From positions 186,001 through 250,000 of the forward strand of contig CAJNOL010000004.1 in assembly GCA_905250125.1 (NCBI GenBank): a stretch of DNA of 64,000 nucleotides, written 5' to 3'. Both the position numbers and the translations under genes were made by a program. Positions 25,923-39,121 of the stretch are shown piece by piece (positions within the stretch are counted from its first letter, which is position 1; every line of letters starts with the position of its first letter). Origin of the DNA: Rotaria sordida (Eukaryota; Rotifera; Eurotatoria; Philodinida; Philodinidae). The notes under the pieces are model-generated. The model was not told the DNA's origin and made no database searches. It saw only the letters and a program-made list of their open reading frames with translations.

Positions 25923-27085
25923 ATGGCTGTCAGTTTTGTCAAATCCGAAGCCACTGACCATGAACTATCTTCAGAAACTAAGATGGTATCAAGAGAACCA
26001 TTTGATCCACATACAACCAAATGGTCAGATGTTAATTTGTTCAAATTTGGAGCTTTAATCACTGTTTCATCAACAATTGAAAATGTTATTTTCTATCCGT
26101 GTGTATTGTTTTTTTAACATTTATTTTTATTTTATTTATTTTTTAATAACAATTCAAAATAGGTTCTATGTTCTTAAAACACGTGAACAAAGTGATAGAC
26201 GCAATTTAACACTTTTACAATCATTTCGATATCATCTACGCACCACTTTATCAAAATCAAATTATGCTACACAAGGTTCATCATTATATCGTGGTTTTTG
26301 GTTTTCAAATATGGCTAGTATACCAGCATATGGAATTTATTTAGGTGTTTATATTTCTACGAAAGATCAACTTAATGCATCAACAAATATATCTGCTCGT
26401 TTTTATGCACCATTTATTGCCGGTGCTATCGGTATATAAAATAACTCTTCATATTAATTTGTAAATCTTTTTCTCTTGAATATATTTAGCTGATGTTGTT
26501 AGTATCCTCTTCTATGTGCCTAGTGATGTTATTGTACAACGTCTCCAAATTGCTAATAGTCCATATAAATCAACTTCAGATGCTGTACGTAAAATCTATG
26601 TAAATGAAGGTCTTAAAGGTTATTATCGAGGACTTGGTGCAACATTTATTGTTAGTATACTTGCTTCATCTATATGGTGGACAGCTTATGAAAATGTTAA
26701 ACTTCTTCTTTATCGTCCATCGATATTACCTTATTTAGTATGGTCGAAATCATCGGATGATAAAAAAACTGAAATTCATCGAATTCCACAATTTACAGCG
26801 GGTTTTATTGCTGGTACAATTACATCAACTTGTGTTAATCCATTAGATGTTGTTAAAACACGTATTCAAACACAAAATCTTTATATATCAGATACAAAAT
26901 CATCACCAATAATGTATAAAAATATGTTTCATGGTCTTAGATGTTTATGGCATGACGAAGGTGTACATGGATTGTTGAGAGGTGTTCTACCGAAACTAAT
27001 ATCTCGAGGACCGTTGTCAGCTATTAGTGCACTCATATTTGAACTTGTTCTGTATTATTCTCGGAATGATATACATCCAGTTTGA
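25923..27085 (+). CDS. SLC25A44: Mitochondrial carrier, SLC25A44-like
   Basis: Inner-mitochondrial-membrane carrier. Human SLC25A44 imports branched-chain amino acids. Exons: 25923-26098, 26163-26431 and 26490-27085, in phase, 346 residues. All three carrier repeats are visible by their signature: PFYVLKTR near residue 59, PSDVIVQR in the second and PLDVVKTR in the third. Family-specific context includes STIENVIFYPFYVLKTR, GLKGYYRGLGATF and a Trp pair (SSIWWTAYENVK), all resembling SLC25A44 rather than other carriers. The first ATG in frame after the last upstream stop is at 25923; the next candidate is MVSREPFD. The middle repeat has Ser in place of the usual Leu after Pro, as in SLC25A44-type proteins. 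The hAT MITE lies about 520 bp upstream. Confidence 0.88.
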
Positions 27086-30000
27086 TTTCCTTTTCTTATA
27101 TTTTTCATTACTAGTGAAATTATAATAGAAAAATTAAATTAAAGCATTAGTTTTTCAATTTATGATATGTTTTTAATAAGATCGTATTCATAAAACTATT
27201 TCGAGATGTAGTTAAATGATTTAATATGAAGAAAAAAAAAGTCATTTTAACAATCGATGGCTTCTTGCTCCTTCGACAGACTCTAACAACCGAGAGTGGA
27301 AGGGAAAAAGTCAAAGGTTCTTTGGTACATTTTCCTAGTTTAATGGGGAAATGTGCGTCAATAACAACAGGGCTTAGATCATCCTAGAACTTTCTAGAAT
27401 CCTCTAAAGCATTCGATGAACCTAAGATTCCTTCTATAGATTCGAACTAATCGAAATATTGTGGGTTTTGGTATTTAATACAGCAAGAAGATCTTTGTGT
27501 AAGCATCAATCAATATGGCAGTGGTATTATTAATCTATCAGAACCGAAGTAGGATGGACATGGAAAAGTATGAACTAATTAAATTTTAAGTCTAGACAAA
27601 ACTCATCGGATATATGTCAAAGTTCATCGAGAGAAAGAATGGCATGTATTGTATATATTATCATCAAAAGAAAAGAAGTTATATATTGAAGATGTATCGG
27701 ACAATACAAATAAGTTTTTTCAGTACAATGATGTTAAATGAATCTAATAAATTGGTAGGATAGGAATTCCAAATGCAAGCATTTACGAAATAATGAAATT
27801 TCAAAACGCACATATCTACTAGAAAAATTATTATAGTTTTGATTTATTCATTTATTTGACATTTTTGAAATAAACGATTTTAAGTCCTCTGATAATAAAC
27901 CATAAATTTATAATAGGCAGAGTTTGGCAGTTCCACACTTTGGTCTCTCATGAAAGGCCGCACTAATAAGTTTTGTGAGACATGATGTAAATCGAGTGTT
28001 GAAAAATAATGGTAAAAATTTGAATCCTTCACCCCCCCTGCCTCCCATAGACTGTGACAGACGTTGTTGATATACGATTGCAGACCGTATATTAATAATG
28101 TCTCGCTATAAGATATGAACCATTTGCTCATTGCATTTTTGGAGGATTAAGTAAAAGGATGGTGAGAAAATATGTCCCAAAGATAGATAGAATAGAGTAA
28201 TCTGCTATGCTTAGCCAAAGTAGCTACATCGTATTTCACATTTTAATCTCATACGGATTGCGTTAATAACTTTTTTTAAACACGAGATAGTAAGATGCTC
28301 TTGAATTGTCATTTTTATCATCCCATGTTTTCTGATTTTATATTCAGCTACAATAGGAAAAACTTATCTAGATAGTTTATTGGTCGTTGTTGTAGCTATC
28401 ACAAATCAAAACAGGTCAAAGACTAAAACTATATCATCTATAGATAATGCATGTAAATAACAAATTGTTACTTATACATCTGTCATTCAGAAGTAATGCA
28501 TTAAGCTTTCATGCCATCGATCGAACAGTTAATCCATATGTCGTTCTTTTGTGTCTAAATATGTCGAGACTAAATGCAAAAACGTATGTAAAATCTGTTT
28601 GTTTTCTTTTTTGTTCATGATTATTTTTCTTGATCTGATTTGTTCGATTTGAAACAAGATATTAAAAAAAATATATAGACGATTTCCACGACTACCATTA
28701 ATCAATAACAATTATAAAATTGTTGAAGAAAAAAAGTAAGAAAATCATTAACTGCTTCAACAATACCAAATTTACATCGTATTCTATTTTGATCTGGATT
28801 ACGTTTCATAGAATACACACATCATTCCTGTGAAAATTAATAGGAACAATTCTTTAGATCAATTTTGACACTATTTTAATCACGTTTTAAATATTTTGTA
28901 ACAGCAAAATAAAAGACATGTTTTATCAATTTCTTTTAGTGGTTGTTATCATTTCTAATTGAGTTAGTACGAGTGAAAAATTGTAACGAAGTGCTTCGTA
29001 AGCATATTAGTATAAAACATACAAAGAGGAGTTACAATAAATGGATTTAAGTCGAACTTCCTTGAAAAATATATAAAGATGAATACAATTAATTTCGTCA
29101 TCATCTTAACATATAACTATCAATACGCAAAACTGCAACGTAACGATTAATATGCATTAAAAGAATTACAGGTGTGTAGACCCATGTTGTACAGATTCTG
29201 CAAATGTATATATGTCATGCGATTTCTTTGTAGATCTTTCCTCCATTTCGTTGGTTTAATTTATAAATAAGTAGAAAAAGAGTTTTAATAAATGTCTATA
29301 TACAAATGAGAGAATTTTAAATAAGTTATCAAAAAAATATCATGAAGAAAGTCATTAGCTAATGATTTGTTTTTTTTTTATAGTCTATTTACATAGAACT
29401 CATGTATCTATTCCACTCTCGCTAGTTAAATTCTCAAGGAGTTCCTAATAAATTTTCTCACAAATCAGTTAGTAATTTTGTAGGTATTCCATGAAGATTT
29501 GTGGGTAAGTTTAGAAGAATTTTACACATACGGTAGGGAGTTTCCGAAAATTGTAAAAGCACTAAAATAGAATTCCACATTCATTGCTACATTAGTTTGA
29601 CTATACTTTTTCAGATATTCTTTTCATCTGAGTCACTCAAAAAGCTTTGTCTCAAAAGACCAATCGTCAGAATTAAAATTTAATTCACGTCAAAATAATG
29701 AATGCATGACCAGAAGGTTCAAGCAGAAGTCTGAATTATGCTTATCAGTAATCAAAGGAAATACTCTTTCAACAAAAAAACAAATATCTTTTATAGTTCT
29801 ATATGAAAGATTTTTTTCAATCTTTTAATGAACTGAAAGAATTTTAACTTTATATGTACATATTTTGCATGATTCTAAATCAACAATGATAAATCATCGT
29901 GATCAACTTTGTCATTTTAGTCCATAAGAGATCATTTTCTTTATTGTACAAGAATAAGTCGAAAAAAACATGACATTTTGCTTATAAGACAAATTCTATT

Positions 30001-31871
30001 TCTTGTCACTGATATTTTATTTGACTCCAAGTGGCTTTGAATTTCAATAGTGTTTACTTAACTATTATTTTTACTCAAAAATTTGAAAGTTAAATTAAAT
30101 GAAATTTATTCGTGCTTTTTTATCTAATTTCTCTGATCAAAATATCCCAACGTTTAATAAAAGACTTTGCTGATACAAACCTTTGAGATTCCATGAATTA
30201 TGTATCATTCGATAGATCTCGCTAAGAGAAATAAAATGATGTTTATGAAACAAACAACAAAACATAGTTCTACCTAAATTCAAAAAAGCATCTTATGTAG
30301 AGATAAAAACGACATTCTATCAATACATTATTATAGTATATAGCTACTAGAGTTATTTTTGAATTTTATACAGAGTTTGTGATGCATTCTGACACAGCAG
30401 CTTCTCTCTTTTTATTTTTTTTTGTCTCGCTTCTTGTAATGTAAATTTCTTTCATAGAAGCGAATTTTTTAGAATATAGACATGACATTTTGGTATCAGC
30501 TTGTTTTTATTCAAATGCCTAACAAAACATTATAAATAATAGTGAGCAAAATCCAGAATATCAATTTTATAACTCAATAATTCAGTTCACCCATAGTATC
30601 ATCATGTTTTTGTTGTTATAATAAAAAAATGTTGAATCTTACTAATAATCCTAAAAGAACTATTTTAATTTTTTTTCGTCATTGAACTATGGCCTATGTA
30701 TCTATAGAATAGACATAGATTGGTTCGTTGCAACATAAAAAGTCTGATAATATCTAATAAGTTTATTCTTTGGTAGATTTTCTTCGAAATAAATATGAAA
30801 CTATGTCACTACAAATTTTGTTATATGAGATGAATATTTTCTGAATAGCAGAAGCAATGAAATTTATATTTTTATTATCAATATAACTGTTTGAACTCTA
30901 TCCAACTTGAAAGTTTTCATGAAATTAGAACAATCATTTCTTATGAGTTCTATACTAAATAGGTTTCGAAGTGTTATTACAGCATGGATAAATATATTAT
31001 TTTTATTTGAACTTTTCCGATCTCTTCTTTATCTCTCATATAGAAATAAGAAAAGATATACTTTTTCTATATCATAAAAGTTACTTCACTGTATTACTTT
31101 GTATATTGTTTTTCTATCCAAATCTTGCCTAGTTTGTGGAAGTAATGAGTTTTGTATTACTGAATATTACACACAAAACGTTTCTGTCATCAAAGATCGA
31201 CAATGGAACTATACCAACAGATAAATGTATTGACTAGTAAATCACATGTTTCAATAACGTGGTATCCAAGCCAAAAAAGGTCCTATTTAAATTTTCTGTT
31301 TTCTTTCTCGTTTTAGGCAACCGTCTCCTTTACATACATCTCGTTTAAAAAATCTCAGTTTTTCTAACTGAAAAATCAGTAACTTATGAACGATCTAAAT
31401 TAGAAACATGAAATTTGATATGAATGTAAATGACTATAAAGGAGATAGGATTTTTAAAAAAACTAGCTTAAAATCGTTCCGTTGGAGCGCAGCTTATCTC
31501 GTACACAATCGAAAACAGTAATTGTACAAAAAAAAACTTATAATTCACTTATATAAATATTTGTAAGAAATGTCAATTATCAATCTTAATCTTTTTTACA
31601 GGACTAAAGAAACTTTTGTATCTCTTGATGATAGATGAAATTCGTCAATTTATTGCTTTTGAAAAAAAGATTTATGACATACTGTGCAAATTTATTATTT
31701 ATTTATTAAAAATTTGTTCGTTCTTACTATATATTCTTCACCCAAAAATAAAAACAAAACAAAATAACTATTTTAACATGAGAATGGAAACTTCAATTAA
31801 AAGATTTTTTAATCGTTTAAAAATAAAAATAAAACAATAACATTGAGACAATATAAAATATTAAAAAAGAT
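27086..31871. other. 4.8 kb gene-free stretch
   Basis: AT-rich DNA between the SLC25 gene and the convergent SLC46 gene. One coding-like scrap lies at about 27585-27741 (frame reading THRIYVKVHREKEWHVLYI, then a stop), with stops upstream; its family is unknown and it may be a pseudogene remnant. A C-rich run and slightly GC-richer DNA occur at 27900-28140. Nothing else can be supported. Confidence 0.45.
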
Positions 31872-33636
31872 TCAGCAATTTTGTCGTATGTTTCTTGTAG
31901 TTTTTGCTGGCAATAGAACAGTTTCTATACCTGCTGGCACTGTTATTGGCATATGATCAGGAATTAAAATTGGTATACATTCTTTGATACGATTGTCACT
32001 TTCATCAGGAATGTTTTTAGTTACTACATATAAAATACAATTCAGAATTAATGGAATAACTCCAAGTCCAGCAGCTAGAAGTAATGTAAAATTTCTTGAA
32101 TGACTCACTGTAATTGAATATAAATAATTAAAAAATGAATTTCCAAAAACATTTAATATTGTATTAATTTCTGTAACAAATGTAAAAGCATTATTTATTT
32201 CATTTGGTTCTAACCATTTTGATATGATCGAATATGTTAATGAACCTTGATATGTAGTAAATGGTGCTATCAATAGACCTATATATAATTGCCAATTATA
32301 CATGGCTTGAGATACCCATAAAGCTGATACAATGAAACACGTATGTGATATACAACAAATAGCAGCATCACTAGAACGTGTATATGTTAAAAATTTCATT
32401 CCAACAATACTTCCAATACTCCAAATAATGGATGATGCTGTATTATAATAACCAATTTCTTTAGCTGAAAGAAAAAGAAAAAAGAAAAATTTTGATCCAA
32501 TTTTACTTTTTTTTTTCTAAAAATTTTAATTTACCAGACCAACAAAATGGATAATTAAGTTGAAACCATAGAAATGGAACACCTAATGATAATGATGCTA
32601 AACAATGAAAAATAAATGCTACGAGTGTAATAATTAAACTTATTGATCGTTTTCGTGAACGATATGTATGTCGTGGTGAAAAAACCATACATATTTGTAT
32701 TAATTGATTATATTTTGTATTTTTATTTGTATTATGAATATAATCATGTGAATTTTTTGATACGATAGGTAGAAATGATTGAGGTTTCATATGATGATAA
32801 ACAATAATTATTGTTAATAATTGAACAAATAAAGCTGTCCAATAAAGATCAAGAAAGCCACGATATTCAATCCAAAATCCGACTAGAAGTGAAGCTATTG
32901 CACCAATAGCTGTACACATAGCACCAATATAAAGAAATCTAGATGTTCGCTCTGATTCTTTTGTACTATCGGTAATAATTAAATTTAGAATAAAACTTGA
33001 AACATTACCACCACCAGCTAAACTTGATAAAAATGCTGCTATATGCCACCAATAATCTGGTAACTATTAAGAAGAAGAAAACACAAATAATAAGATATTC
33101 ATTTTTCTTTTCGTTTATTTTTAAACTTACTTCATAATGAATAATAAATAACCAAATAGAATATTGCACAAGATTACCTAACATAGTTAAAATAAGAACA
33201 AATTTTCGACCAAGTTGATGTGTATATAAACCCAATATATAAGTCATAAGAATAGTAGGTACACTTGATGCTACTGTTTGATAAAAAAATAAATTTGAAG
33301 ATTTTTTCTGAGCCCATTGTTGAGCTAATGATGAAGTTAAGAGATCTTTACATTGACCAAGTTCATGTTGTATTATTGTTGAACCCGTCTTTGAATATAA
33401 AGATAGATCAGGATAAAGTTCAGTTCTTAAAGCATATGATTTAAGATAATAACTATAAACATATTGACCAATTGATGCAGCCAAGCAATAATAAATTGTC
33501 TAAGAAAGAATTTTTTTTTTCAATTTAAATAAGTATTTTGAACAAGAAATAAATATCTTACTTGTAAACATAGAATAACTTCGACTAGATGTGAATGAAA
33601 TAAGTGATTTAATGAAAAGCAAAATAAAACACGCAT
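31872..33636 (-). CDS. SLC46-type solute transporter (MFS)
   Basis: Proton-coupled major-facilitator transporter. The SLC46 family includes the folate transporter SLC46A1 and lysosomal SLC46A3. Exons: 33636-33562, 33499-33131, 33063-32535 and 32464-31872, in phase, 521 residues and about 12 membrane segments. Family hallmarks: an N-terminal helix leading into SIGQYVYSYYL, a Cys in the first outer loop (GQCKDL), HQLGRKFVLILTMLGN after helix 2, GGGNVSSF in helix 4, LNYPFCWSAKEIGYYN near the middle, and a late YSITVSHSRNFTLLLAAGL block matching the SLC46A3 NGIYSATV..FLLSAGL region. The start ATG gives MRVLFCFSL; it is the first in frame and lies in a 75-nt exon. The C-terminal tail is hydrophilic. 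Substrate cannot be assigned: it could be A1-, A2- or A3-like. Confidence 0.85.
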
Positions 33637-35696
33637 AATAATTTTTAGGATGAAAAATTCGATAAAATAATTCGTTGATAAGTTTCAGAGAGATTCTTTT
33701 TTCTGTGAGAAAAATAAAATGATCTTTTGAAAAGAAACAGTTTATCCCTTTACATCTAGTTGGCTCATCATTTATTATCAAGATTATAATTATAATATAC
33801 ACCTTCACTCTCTGAATTTGTCAGTGCGTAGTTGCCACAAATACTTAGTTAATTAAAAGAATACAATACGCTATCTTTTACACAAATCAATATTGAATAT
33901 TTATAATACATTGAGTTGTAGAAAAATATTTTATAGATGGCGTACAAAGCATGTGTACAGTAGGAATGAAGGGAATTTTCATCAAATATATAAATTAGAT
34001 GATGTTCAGTTTGGTTAGTTTGAACTGAATAATATAAGTTACATGAAAACACTACATATAAAAAAGTGTATATAGATTAAACTGACTGATTTGAACCAAT
34101 CAGCTTCTACCTAATAAAAAAAAATATCAAAAAAAAGAAAAAAAACGCTAGTGGCGTAACTAGGATAAGGTTAGATTGTGCGACGCCAATTGAGAACTAG
34201 CACGACTTCAGTACTTGAAAATACTCAAGTTGCGCTTTTTTCACTTGGATGACCCTCAACCATCTTACTACAGTTTGTGAAAAGGACACTTTATTTTAAG
34301 AAGGTAAAAGCAAAACGAACACAAATCATTCGCGTTCTTTTTGCACTCTATGGTAGTCTCAATTTGATCGATGAATCGATTGAGCATCCTATAGTTTAGT
34401 TCTTAAAAAAAATGGTGAACTCTGTGGCACTAGCAATAACTGATAGATTGTCGTTTCACCTGTAAATTGTTCCCTTAGTCATATATGTTATAGATGACAT
34501 GTAAACAAATTTTTGAGAAGCTGAACTTATAGGACCGATATTGTCATGAAAATTCATTCAGATGTTAAAGAGATGAAATATGTTACTATGTAGCTGGTTT
34601 TTTCGCTCATCTCCAACAAAAAGCACGAACAAGTTGAGTACTCTGCGTCGCTTAATGATGAATTTTTATCGACAATAAAACTAATTCAAAGTGTTTGTTG
34701 TCTGACAAGTGGACCTCTCTCATACTATTGCCATCATTATCATTCATGATAACAGAATCTGAAAAAAGTCGATGTTAACTTTACACATATCAGTCTTTCT
34801 TTTTCACGAATGAATCTTCAGCTTAGTCGAAATTATCTTTGAACAGAACAGACAATATAAGAGTTAATTTTATTCGCAGCTGTGTTAAATCCTTCCATAA
34901 TTCATGTATTTAATAAAAATAGATTCTGTCTTTAGTTATTATTGTCGTTGCTTTGACCATGTGTTTATTTTATTACATATAAAAAACAAAGTTTATTCTC
35001 TACATGACAAAATATATGTCTAGAGTATGGATATCGTTGAAAGGAAGATCTCGCTTAGGTCCATACCTGCACCCTTTCTGCTATGTTGCGTGAAGCGTCA
35101 AGATTTCGAAAATCTGAATATAGTAATTTTAGATGGCATTGAAACTGAAAAGATTCATTAGCATAGTACTCAGCGTGGTTAATTACCACAGTCTTGACGT
35201 TTTTCAGGTGATTCAAGGCCAATAGACTGAAATCAGAGTCTCTTGAAAACCTCATAACTCTTGAATGAAATGAGCTAGAGACTTCGACTTTGGATAGACT
35301 AAAAGAGAATAATTTTATCTATCAAATGGTCATATCAGCGATCAAAAACCAAGGCACAAATTTTTTTAATGCGAAAATTCGACTTACGCATGGATTCCCA
35401 GAGATTCTTCACTATCCAAAAGCATAAAGATTCTGACATAACTACACTTTCCACATGTTTCTTTTTCGAATGTTGAAAAGTGCAGGTGGCTAGCTTTTGT
35501 TGTTCCGGAGATAGTTTTAAAAAAATCTGCGTTCGTTACATTTTGACGGCGATAATAGTTCTACATATGTACTACTCTCAGGAAAATTTAGAGATCCTTT
35601 GGAGTCTATGGATTTTGAAGTTATATTTCGTATATGTAATTATGTATTTTATCCGTTTGGTTTTCTTATTAGACAATTTGTCAGAGGAAGATTCCA
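33637..35696. other. Intergenic, no gene seen
   Basis: 5' flank of the SLC46-type gene and further AT-rich DNA. Open frames at 33500-34052 (-) are chance frames overlapping the first exon and its flank. A CTGCACCC-type motif sits near 35068. Confidence 0.45.
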
Positions 35697-35815
35697 GAGT
35701 CATACGATATTTGTTGAAACGTTATTACAAAGTTCCAAATCCCTATATTATCAATGTTTTTTCGAACCTACGATAGCTAATTCCATTTGTTCTCGATTCG
35801 CTCCACAAAATGGCA
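35697..35815 (+). repeat. Dispersed repeat, copy 2
   Basis: Direct-orientation relative of 8697-8805, sharing the GAAACGTTATTACA, TTTTTTCGAA and ATTCGCTCCACAAAATG blocks. Open frames at 35480-35826 overlap it but have no recognisable product. Confidence 0.55.
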
Positions 35816-37467
35816 TGCGACGGTAAATTTCTATTTCCAGGAAATTCAAATAAAGTGACTATAGGAGAAATTTCATGGAAATTTAATCGCATGCTTCTAA
35901 GGATAAACCATAGATAACTCTTCTAATTAAAAAAAGAATGTAGAAATGAGATTAAAGTCTAAGTTAGGATTGGGTTGGGTTGGGCTGGATTGAGTCAGGT
36001 AAGAATATACTTAACCCAACCCAACCTGAAATCGAATCATATGTTATGTATATATTAAAATGCTTGCCATGATTCGATAAAAATATAAATAATAGAGATA
36101 TTTTATATACACATTTTTTTATGAAGTAGTATCAGAACAGTTATATATATAATAGTACTGGGCATTGTCATATTAATACTGTACATTGCAATCTCCTGCA
36201 CTTTAGGTGTAGCCAATTTTGAATTTTCTGGAAATAAGAGTTTACCATGTCTTCTGAAAACGATGACATTATATATAATTCGAGAAGATGATTTTTCTTT
36301 TAGGAAGAAAAATTCACAGCTGATTAATTTATTTATTCATATGTAGATGAATATGTCTATTTATGAATTATTTAATATGACACAAAAAAGGTAATAAAAT
36401 AAGTAAGGTACGAAAAAGGAAAACATTAGTACAGTAGTATCATTAGTATGAAATGAATAATGTACGGGCACGGGCAAAGCTTGTAACTAAAAATCATTTT
36501 AAATGATTTCAATCTCGTTATTGTGTGTCGTTCGTTTGGATAGTATTTGTTTGAGAAATATTATAATAAGATAAGTTTGATTTCAAATATTGATGTATCA
36601 ATCCATTCAATAATGAACGTCGTTGAGAAAAGTGTAAAAGAATAAGCATATTGACTCGTTTGTTCTTCTATGATCGAAATCTTAGAACTTCGAAATTGTA
36701 TTTCGATTTCTTCTTTTGTCTGAGAATCTTCTCTTTTTGAATAGAAATGAAACTTCGTAATTTTTCTCTTTATCTCTTATCACATGTAATTTTTCTTTAT
36801 TTTTGTATTATCTTCAGAAAAGTGCAAAAATGACTTTTATTTTCTATAGGAACTTTAATGCTCTTTATAAACAATATTTCCAAGGAGTTATCTAAAACAC
36901 GTTAATGATGATCTCAAGAAGCGACAGTTATAAAATACTCGTTCAAACGCGAGAATGAAATCTTATGATCGATTCAATAGCATCCTTTTTCTGGTCTTTA
37001 ATATGACATTTCATTTTCTTACAGAAAGTCACCCAAAAAGACTAGTTGTTGTGGACTTTGTTTTCTTTTCAAGCTTCGAGATTATTAAAATGTAGACAGC
37101 AACAAAAGTTAGACATCGCTCTCTTTGCTTATAACTGAAACAGCTGTGTGTATACAGCTGACGATAAATAATGAATCAGAAAGAGAATCAAGTGCTCAAT
37201 CCTAAGTATTCTTTAAAATTATGTGTATATCCATTAATAGAGTTCTCTTTGTAATGAATTTTGCAATGAACACCTTACGGTTTATTTCTGACTTCGATCA
37301 TCTGATTCATCGAAACGTAACTTTTGCACAATTTACAACGATAAAAAAAAGAAGCCCTAATTCTAGTATAGCATGGTTATCTTTTGAAGGAAATTGTTTC
37401 ATATTCAATCATCCAAATGATGATTCGTTTTTTAGAAAATATTGATTTATTCATCCATTGACGTTGA
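35816..37467. other. Intergenic with a (TTGGG)n inverted pair
   Basis: AT-rich. At about 35968-36030 a run of GGGTTGGGTTGGG is followed about 30 bp later by CCCAACCCAACC, able to form a stem. No supported gene. Confidence 0.45.
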
Positions 37468-37722
37468 ATGCTTCGAACTACATTTTGTAGTCGAGTGAAA
37501 CTCAAATGCCATCTGGTTTCTTTTAGTATTCTTTGTCTAACAACTTTAAATAAAGTAGATGAAGCAAGTACATTAGTAACTCAAATGATCGAACAATATC
37601 TTCAAAATCCTGATTTATTAATTATTCGTGCTTGTCTGTATTATAAAGACAAGAATAAGATTTTTATTGAAGAATTATTTTTTTTCCCATTGATTAATTT
37701 TTACGAAGAAAAAAGAGCATGA
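37468..37722 (+). pseudogene. TPR-like coding fragment
   Basis: Within this open frame the stretch from about 37540 reads like a tetratricopeptide repeat, with LNKVDEASTLVTQMIEQYL followed by NPDLLIIRACLYY. Codon use is coding-like. No upstream or downstream exons with matching repeats were found, and the frame then runs into low-complexity sequence and overlaps the 3' end of the opposite-strand gene at 37701. It is probably a broken remnant of a TPR gene; an isolated exon of an unrecognised gene is the alternative. Confidence 0.4.
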
Positions 37723-38267
37723 ATTTTTCGAATAGCTTCTTCAATAACTTGTATAACATTTAAGACACTTGTTACAGCTTGAGTTGCTATTGTATTTTGC
37801 ATTGTAGGAATTAAATTAGTTATCATATTTTTCATAGTTTGTAAATGTGTTTTAAGAAAAGTACTTAATTTTGAAATTGATTGTTGTAATTGAGTTGCTA
37901 CATTACCATTGAGAAAACTTTGAAGAGTTTCAAGAATTGATTGTTGAAAAATAAGTTTAAATGATTTAAGTTCAGTTAAAAGATTTACTCGAGTATCATT
38001 TTCTAAATCACGTTTACGAAGTGGTGGAATTAGATCACCAATCCAGGATGTTACACCATAAATAGCATTTGAAACTGCAGTTGTAACAGTAGAATGAATA
38101 TTTGAAAGTGCACTCATAGTTGAATCAAACTTTTCAGCAATTGGCATGACAAATGGACTTACGAGACCCCACAAATCTATAAGTCCCCGTGATTCTTCAA
38201 GAGAAACACTAGTGCTAAAAGCACCATGAAGTTGAGCAATAATTAAAACAATAAGAATAAGTTTCAT
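37701..38267 (-). CDS. Small secreted helical protein, unknown
   Basis: Intronless, 188 residues. The N-terminus MKLILIVLIIAQLHGAFS is a clear signal peptide, probably cleaved near residue 18. The mature part is almost free of Cys and rich in Leu/Ile/Thr/Ser/Gln with heptad-like spacing (from about residue 95 to the end), suggesting amphipathic helices or a coiled coil. A basic site PPLRKRD near residue 84 fits furin-type cleavage into two chains. I do not recognise a family. The start is the only in-frame ATG that gives a signal peptide. The gene lies between non-coding stretches and overlaps the opposite-strand TPR-like fragment by 22 bp at its end. Confidence 0.72.
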   Translation of the reverse strand: MKLILIVLIIAQLHGAFSTSVSLEESRGLIDLWGLVSPFVMPIAEKFDSTMSALSNIHSTVTTAVSNAIYGVTSWIGDLIPPLRKRDLENDTRVNLLTELKSFKLIFQQSILETLQSFLNGNVATQLQQSISKLSTFLKTHLQTMKNMITNLIPTMQNTIATQAVTSVLNVIQVIEEAIRKIHALFSS

Positions 38268-38666
38268 GCTTTTGATATTCGTAAATGTGTTTTTCCATTT
38301 GGAAAAAAAACAGCTTTTTAAGTATAACTAACAGATGGGTTTATTTCTCATAGTTTTATTTTATCTCTGTTGCTAACACTTGGCTATCATGGAGTGTGTG
38401 ATGCTTTAAAGCTTGAAGTGTATCATCAATTAACCAATAATATGATGTCTGTTCTTGAAGAAACTGCAAAAAAAAAAATCGCGTGATATTTGTGTATATT
38501 TGTCAATTAAAAAAGATTTAAATAATGTGCTCATAGCAATTAATTTTGCTATGCAACTTTATTCAATTTTTTCTCCTAACTTATTCTTGTATAAAACTTG
38601 AGTTTTAGTATAATTTTCGAAAAATAAAAAATTTCTAATCAGCAACTGATGAATATTTACTTGTTT
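38268..38666. other. 5' flank of the secreted-protein gene
   Basis: About 400 bp of AT-rich DNA. A weak TATA-like TATACTTAAAAAG on the minus strand lies about 50 bp upstream of the start codon, near 38315-38328. Nothing else is seen. Confidence 0.35.
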
Positions 38667-39057
38667 CGGATGTGGGTGTGGCTGGCTTTGCGTAGATGAG
38701 TATGAAGATAAGTTTTCGGCTCTAACATGCACACGAGGAGACTACTCGAACTGATATCTGCCGTTTGAGCGCATATTAGGCCTACACAACGACACTTTTG
38801 TGAGACTAGCACAAGTTGGTCAGAGTTTGTCTCCATAGATTTTTGAGTCAAGCTATGATTATTTTACTGAATTTTTGATTCACTTTTAGGTATATACTGA
38901 AATTCATAAACCATTATTTCGACGTGATATTTTATCCATAAATAGTTCAAATGACTAGCAAATTATTCTGAAAATTTCAGCCGAAAAGAGTGTTCCTTTG
39001 TCGAGATATTGGATTTTCAAGTAAACTCGACTTTTTTGACATGTCTGTCTACACCCT
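38667..39057. repeat. Candidate repeat bounded by GT-rich ends
   Basis: The left end GATGTGGGTGTGGCTGGC and the reverse complement of the right end (GAGGGTGTAGACAGAC) are similar, giving loosely matched terminal inverted repeats about 390 bp apart. The interior is slightly GC-richer than the flanks. No target duplication was identified. The left end also resembles the TGTGGG telomere unit. Confidence 0.35.
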
Positions 39058-39121
39058 CGCTCATACTCTAACTTTATTTACATATTGTCATTCATCACCT
39101 TAATAATTAAATTATAAATAT

